Positions 58,743 to 64,000 of a DNA stretch of 64,000 nt are shown here, one piece after another; position 1 is the stretch's first letter, and each line of letters begins with the position of its first letter. Position numbers and translations under genes: made by a program. Source of the stretch: Kwoniella bestiolae CBS 10118 (Eukaryota > Basidiomycota > Tremellomycetes > Tremellales > Cryptococcaceae); contig NC_089241.1 of the NCBI RefSeq assembly GCF_000512585.2, forward strand, positions 1,302,001 to 1,366,000, read 5' to 3'. The notes under the pieces were generated by a model. That model did not search any database, was not told the DNA's origin, and worked only from the letters and a program-made list of their open reading frames with translations.

Positions 58743-60699
58743 TTACCGATATTTCCTGAAAGATCCAAACCAGTCATCCGATTTTGACCTCGATCTTGCC
58801 TTTGGCCTCGACATCTTCTCTCTCGCTTCTGACACTATGCTCCGCACAATATCAAAAGTCAACGACGTCAAAGATTTTTATGAACGTACGAAGGTTCTAG
58901 CTCACTCATTCGTCGTGTCTCATCTTGCAACCTGATCGAAGAATCTGATTCCTTGCGCTTGAGAAGTTTCGCCATCTCTATAGAAAATCTCGTCAGCTCA
59001 GCACAGTATGGATCTACCTTTCCCCAACGTAGCGACTAGCTGTACTGACCTTTCCAAGGTGTTGGTGGACTTTCACTCGGATCCCTCTGTAGAGCTCGAT
59101 TCGGTCAGCTGCTTGCCACTTCGGATCGGGTCAACGTTCGCTAACTCACTCTACCTTCAAATACCTCCACTGCCTTCTTGACCCTCCCACTCATCTTCCT
59201 CTTATCCCCTCTACCTTGTTGCGGATATATAGGATTGCCATATTGGGCGGTCCTCAGCATGTCGGAACACCTGATAGTCCGGATAGGCTCGAAGCTCCTT
59301 CCAGAGGGATAAAACGCTGGGACTGATTTGAGCTCTGTTTCCCTTTCCTTTCTCATATGATGATCCAGCATGCCGGTAGATTTTGACAACTTCTCTTGTT
59401 CCCTTTCTTCCGGTCGAATGGAAGAGGTAGGTATTTTATCGAGTGCCAAAGAATTTGATCGAGATAATGGAGGAAGGTTCCAGCTGGTCAGAACCTCGTC
59501 GTATAGGTTATCTTGTCCCACTTCGAACGAGTTCTCAGGTTGGTCATGCAACAAAGAATCTTCGAAAGTTCCTACGCAGCCCGCGGAGGGGGTAGGGGAA
59601 GGGGACGGCGAGGGGCTATGAAAGGAAGAGGGTCGACCGGAATTTGGAGTAGGAGGAGTATGGATTGTATCCTGAACCAACGTGCATCATCAGTGTAACC
59701 CTGATGGTTAAAGGGAAGGACAAGGACCGGGGCCCATGAGCGAGACTTACCTTCGTTTCATGGTGTTTCACATTATCCAACATGATTGAGCTGGGCCGTC
59801 GAACGATGTTGAGCGGCCTCCAACTTTCCTTCACACTTGTCGGAGTAGTTCTCTCGATCAGCGATTCGAACGATTCATTGAGGTATGATGAGGGGATGGG
59901 CTTCCTTCGGCTGACATTATCCTTGAGTTTATGGGGAGTTGTAGCTTCTCGAAGCAAATTGGATGAAGGCTTGTCACGAGTTATTGGTCGTTTGCCATGT
60001 GACTCGCTAAATGTATTGAGTGGTCTTTCTTCAAGTGCCGAGGCGGTAGATGTCGGATGGTGTCGATGTCGATCAGCTCTCTGGGGACGATGGGATGATC
60101 GCGGAGTACTATGGGTCGTCGAGAAGGGATCTCTGTGTCCTGTTTCCGGTACAGGGACTGTTGATAGAGGCATCTCGAAGAGAGACCGAGCCTGAAGAGA
60201 GTGATTCCACTCTGGGCTGTAAAGCGGTTCTGGGGCTACCTGTACGGACGAGGTAGGGTGACGTGAACGAAGTGGAATAGGTGGCTGAGCTGTTGGCCAC
60301 ATGTTAGCTAGTGTATGATGCAGAACGGGTGCGGTTCAGCTCACCTCCTCTTCGCCTACCTCTGTTGATCCACTCGTCATCCCTCAAAGGCATCATCACT
60401 GGACCGGTAACATGAGGTTTCAGTGGTTTGGGTCTCAGTCCTTCATCTTGCTGGTATCTTTTCGAAGGTTGGGTTGGAAAAGCTGATGTAGCTTCGTCCA
60501 ACGACACCTTTCGATCTTTCGACTTGGTGATTGACAGGGCTCTGCCTATCTTGCTGACCACCTCCATAGCTCGGAATTTACGACTCTTACTTGATTCTGC
60601 CAAGTGTTCGATCCCTGTGCTTCTGTTCAGAGGCTGAGGGTTGAGGTCGGTAGGTGCGAGTGGCTGCGTGGATGAGCGAGAGAGATGTCGGTGGTTCAT
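58743..60699 (-). CDS. Unknown basic/Ser-Pro-rich protein
   Basis: Six minus-strand exons (60699-60345, 60289-59751, 59671-59150, 59086-59050, 58977-58906, 58828-58743) give 536 residues in one frame. I do not recognise the family. It is Ser/Pro/Arg/His-rich throughout, with likely disordered regions and many SP/TP sites (for example TPPTPNSGRPSS and SPSPSPSPTPSAG). Slightly more ordered stretches are FRAMEVVSKIGRALSI near the N-terminus, and FEPIRTIRCSDMLRTAQYGNPIYP with RVKKAVEVFEGR further on. The C-terminal end is basic (KARSRSKSDDWFGSFRKYR). The last intron is a choice: without it the protein ends about 13 residues after position 58906 with a different tail. Function cannot be suggested. 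Confidence 0.6.
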
Positions 60700-61250
60700 C
60701 CTGATGGGTGGCGAGGTTGATAGGATGAGTTGAAGTGGGTGGGAGAGGTGAGGGGATGAGCCGATTACAGGTTGGTTGGGTATAGCCAGATGAGGATTGT
60801 GATTGACAGAGTGATAAAAAATGATTTTAGAGCGATGTTTTGAGTGGTCGCTGGTGACTGGTGAGGAGTGTGATAGTGTTGAATGTTGTTGTTCAACTTT
60901 GTGTATACTGTATACTGTATACTGTATACTGTATGTTCGTACTCCAGTTCAGAAATCAGTCTCGTTCTCTTTTGATTATGTGGACATACAAAGTGGAGGT
61001 GACAGCTTCTATTCAGGGTTACACCCAATAACAAATAAATCCTAATGATCATTACCAATACTCTGATACAATCCAGGTAATCATTCGTAATGACACTACG
61101 AATTCCCTTGTATGCCTAAAATCACTCGCTCCGAAAGTGACCGATCTTGAAATCACATCGTGAATCCTCTTGATCGTGAATTCATGTTATACGAATTTAT
61201 AACATATTCATATCTCATCTTACTCCTTCAAACCCAACGTATAGTTCACC
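60700..61250. promoter_or_regulatory. Divergent promoter region with a heptamer repeat
   Basis: These 551 bp separate the unknown minus-strand gene and the J-protein gene. The region includes the TGTATAC repeat listed separately and an AT-rich segment with GAATTTATAACATATTC just before the J-protein start. Confidence 0.45.
60902..60934. repeat. TGTATAC heptamer repeat (about 4.7 copies)
   Basis: Four perfect TGTATAC units followed by TGTAT. Each unit contains the palindrome GTATAC, so the array could form hairpins or be a cluster of binding sites. It sits between divergent start codons. Confidence 0.85.
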
Positions 61251-62718
61251 ATGTCATCTCTCAGAGCGTATGCTCGTCCTCATCTCATCTCACGAGTGGT
61301 ATCATGCCAACACATCACCTGTCGATACGCCCAAACAGCTTCAGCTTCCTTCGATTCGGAATCTTCGTCATCATCATCATCTTCTTCGTCGGCGCAGTAT
61401 TCATACACTCGACGTAAAGCAAATGAAGAACCTTCAAACTCAGACTCGAGAAAAGGAAAGGGTCGATCCAACTCACTAGCAGATACGTATGTGTTTCCTG
61501 AGAAGGGTCGATTGGGGGGTCCACCCGATCCGTTCGAAGTTATGGCGTTGGAGAGGGGGGCTACTGAGTCGGAGGTGAAGAAGCAATGTGAGTGGGAGTG
61601 TTCAATATTACCAGACAACAGCAGTACTATTTATGTCTTCAATTTCTGAGGGAAGAAATGAATACTATTCAAATCATCTCCTTCTTCCCTAATCAGAATT
61701 GTCATCCCTCCGATCGGTTTTTCTAACCCTTTTAAAAGATTACAAGCTCGCTCTCCTCCTTCACCCCGACTCCTCCCACCCCTCCTCATCCCACGACCAC
61801 TTCTCAACCCTCAACCGCGCTTACACCCTCCTCTCCACCCCATCCTCCCGTTCCGCCTACCTCAAAACGGGATACGGCTGGAACCTCCCCTCGCAATTTA
61901 CGCCCAACAGGCCGCCAGGCGATTACAGCATGCACGAGGAGATTATGCGGCGGGCCAAAGGGGGGACATCAAATTGGGAGAAGAGAAAGTATAGGGATGG
62001 GAGTCCCGATTGGGGTGGGTTCGACGGGTCAAAGGGCTGGAAAGGATTTAATGATCAGACGATGAATTTCGATCAGAATACGTTTTATAACGGGACGGGG
62101 GAGGAGAGGTATATGTCTAATCCGAGGTTTCTCTTTGTCTTGGGTATTGTGGTGAGTTATAGGTCCTCACTGGAGCTGGGGAGGGATACCGCTTGTTCTT
62201 CTTGGAAGTGGAGATCATCTGTTGTACTGTGTATCAACGCGAGAACTCCTGAGATAGTGAAATAGAAGTAGAGGGCATTGGGATCAGGCTAGGCTAGGCA
62301 GCAGTAACGGATCATCAGAAGAAGAATGCTGATTACCATTCTTTCCCCAGGGCTCATCTCTCGCATGGATGCAATACCACCGACTAGGCACAGCAACAGA
62401 GACGCACCGGGATCTGCTAGATAGACAGAATACAGAGTAGGTGGTGTTCCCCTCTCATAAACGGAGGCAAGCTAAAGCTGCCATTCATTGCACCTCGCAG
62501 CGCATCCCACGCATTGGCTCAGGCGCGATACGAAGCTGCCATCCACGGTAAAACGCGACGCGAGCAGATCCGACGTCGAGTGAGGGAAGCGGAGATAATG
62601 AAGGAGTTGGAGAAGATTGAGAGTGGGCAAGTCACCCCTCATCTGGCTATTGCTGCGCCTCCTCCGGAGTCAATATCTAATGATCGCTAGGAAGTGGAAC
62701 AACGGAGAGGTATATTAA
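61251..62718 (+). CDS. J-domain co-chaperone, probably mitochondrial
   Basis: Five exons (61251-61587, 61739-62151, 62351-62436, 62501-62626, 62691-62718)give 329 residues. The N-terminus is rich in Arg, Ser and hydroxyl residues with no acidic residues (MSSLRAYARPHLISRVVSCQ), a typical mitochondrial presequence. A poly-Ser tract (about residues 38-47) and the J domain follow: DPFEVMALERGATESEVKKQYYKLALLLHPDSSHP, with HPD at 121-123, then FSTLNRAYTLLSTPSSRSAYL. J proteins stimulate the Hsp70 ATPase. A later hydrophobic stretch (RFLFVLGIV) may be membrane-associated. The last intron (62627-62690) starts with GC (GCAAGT) in my model and yields GKWNNGEVY at the end. Unspliced, the frame stops at 62690 with a different tail. 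Confidence 0.8.
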
Positions 62719-63048
62719 GTGTATCATGAGTTGCGAAGTTGTATAATACCGGGATGCCAGGTATGGCTATTTTGTACAACCTATGCATCCGTTTATCTAT
62801 ACAATAGGATCATGACTATGTTCTGGTTGGAAGCGAAAGCAGATTATAAAGATAAAGTGATCATACAAAGGGGAATTAGAGTAAATGTCAATATCACAAG
62901 GTTGCTGAAATCTTGAGCAATTATAGTAGGAGCGGTGTCGGAGGAAGTAGAGTTTGAGGTCGAGTAATTCCGATTCCTACAAGGTGGACTACGTGTGATG
63001 GGTCAGTTCTGTCACGACGATGACGATGCCGATGACGATGAATAATTC
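62719..63048. other. Intergenic between convergent genes
   Basis: It separates the J-protein stop from the glucanase stop. A short run of GATGACGATGCC-type units lies near 63018-63040. Nothing else. Confidence 0.4.
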
Positions 63049-64000
63049 TTACCCATGAGGTTTCGCCGTTATTGGATTGGGTACCCAACCTGTCGGACCA
63101 TCAGCCACTGATATACTCATCCCATGAAAAAGCGCAACTTACCATATGTGATACCAGTCTGCATGGACCAATCTGACGCCTGCTCAGTCTTCCATGTCCA
63201 CACCACGTATCCAGACTGTGTAGGCATGGTTGAATCAGCTCCCACCCTGGTATAGGGTGATCACCGTATAGCCAACTCAGACTTACAGCCTGTTCATACA
63301 CCCATGATTGGATTTCAAAGCTCCTCGCGAGGTAATCTACATACTCGGCTGAGAACTTTGAAGGGTCCGATCCTGTCTTTGCACTGCAGTCGCCGGGGAA
63401 TTGAAGTCTATTTTGTACATTAGCAATCCGACACTTAACATACTTGTCGAAAGAAGGGTGCAGTGCTTCGTACTCACGGTCCAGAAGTTGTTAGAGTGTT
63501 GTCGTACCTCGCCCCTCTACCTTTCCCGTTCAGCCAGAACGCACAATCTGTATTTGCCGCTGTTTTGACAGGTGAGAGGATCAGCTTTGAGCCAATCTAC
63601 CATACAGTCCAATCCAATCTAAAACTTACGTGTCCACTCTCCAACTATCGTCCAGTGCATGTTGTTGGACTGTTTTAGGTAATCTACCTGACTGCAGTAC
63701 CACTCCAAATTCGCATTGTACCCCATTGAGAGAAGACCGAGGTCGAACCTGTCGCATCATGGTACGTCAGCGAAATTGCTTGACGGAAAGTCGAGCTGCA
63801 CTCACATGGAATAGATGTGCTATCATATTTCATCAGCATGAGCAAAGTACACCAATGAGCCGAGCTGTTCCAGAACAAAGGCCGACTCACCGTATCCATA
63901 GCGACATCCCAATAATCAGGATCCCTCATAAACCCCTCCCAAACGTACAACCCCTGATAAGCCTGATCCAGCGCCACCGTTATCCTCTTCCCCCCTACAG
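63049..64000 (-). CDS. EXG1: Exo-beta-1,3-glucanase (GH5), C-terminal half (runs off the right edge)
   Basis: Seven minus-strand exons in the window (64000-63891, 63819-63806, 63748-63630, 63559-63478, 63407-63287, 63215-63143, 63089-63049) give the last 185 residues. The enzyme removes glucose from beta-1,3-glucan ends in the cell wall. Landmarks are DQAYQGLYVWEGFM, DTHIYSMFDLGLLSMGYN, the nucleophile Glu in WTIVGEWTPANTDCAFWLNGKG, and the C-terminal WTWKTEQASDWSMQTGITYG with WVPNPITAKPHG at the very end. These match fungal Exg1/GH5_9 proteins closely. One exon is only 14 nt (HIYS plus two bases), required by the frame. The 5' half with the signal peptide and acid/base catalyst is outside the window. 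Confidence 0.92.

Overview
The window is nuclear DNA from a basidiomycete fungus. Dense short introns of roughly 45 to 120 bases with GT...AG borders, several exons in almost every gene, and the gene families present point to a tremellomycete (Cryptococcus/Kwoniella-like). The species is an inference and was not tested. I reassembled the genes by following reading frame and splice borders. Every multi-exon model given was checked to keep one open frame from start to stop, except where stated. No CRISPR array, prokaryotic operon, rRNA or convincing tRNA gene is visible.

Layout. 1-7.2 kb: 5' end of an MFS transporter (-), an EBP1/PA2G4-like protein (+), a Zn2Cys6 regulator (+) and an FMN-binding split-barrel protein (-). 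8-13 kb: prolyl oligopeptidase (+) and ribosomal protein eS26 (+). 13-19.6 kb: an INO80-complex Ies2/INO80B-like subunit (-), allantoinase (-) with a triple GATA motif upstream, a short-chain dehydrogenase (SDR, +), and a GPI-type secreted protein built from a duplicated cysteine module (-). 20.6-32 kb: an oil-body-associated-type protein (+), a PUB-domain protein (-), a large unknown serine/proline-rich protein (-), an SDR pseudogene (+) and a TIPIN/Csm3/Swi3 fork-protection factor (-). 32.6-45 kb: a homeodomain factor (-), mitochondrial Sam50 (+), and an Ert1/AcuK-type gluconeogenesis regulator (+). 45-50 kb: a convergent pair of paralogous SDRs and an unknown CxxC protein. 52.5-64 kb: an OPT oligopeptide transporter (+), a DUF676 lipase (+), an unknown protein (-), a mitochondrial J-protein (+) and the 3' half of an exo-beta-1,3-glucanase (-).

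The genes are mostly unrelated neighbours, as usual in fungal chromosomes. Loose themes are nitrogen and peptide use (allantoinase, OPT transporter, prolyl oligopeptidase), carbon regulation (Ert1-like), mitochondria (Sam50, J-protein) and cell wall (glucanase, GPI protein).

The most interesting observations concern gene structure. The paralogous SDR pair keeps a 7-nt microexon; one copy uses GC-AG introns where the other uses GT-AG, and lacks four introns its sister has or vice versa. A second SDR family has a decayed copy with the same exon lengths as its intact sister but a 2-nt loss in the cofactor motif and a nonsense codon. The large unknown gene seems to need a 3' splice site ending in TG, which could also be a one-base error. 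I found no clear novel multi-gene system.
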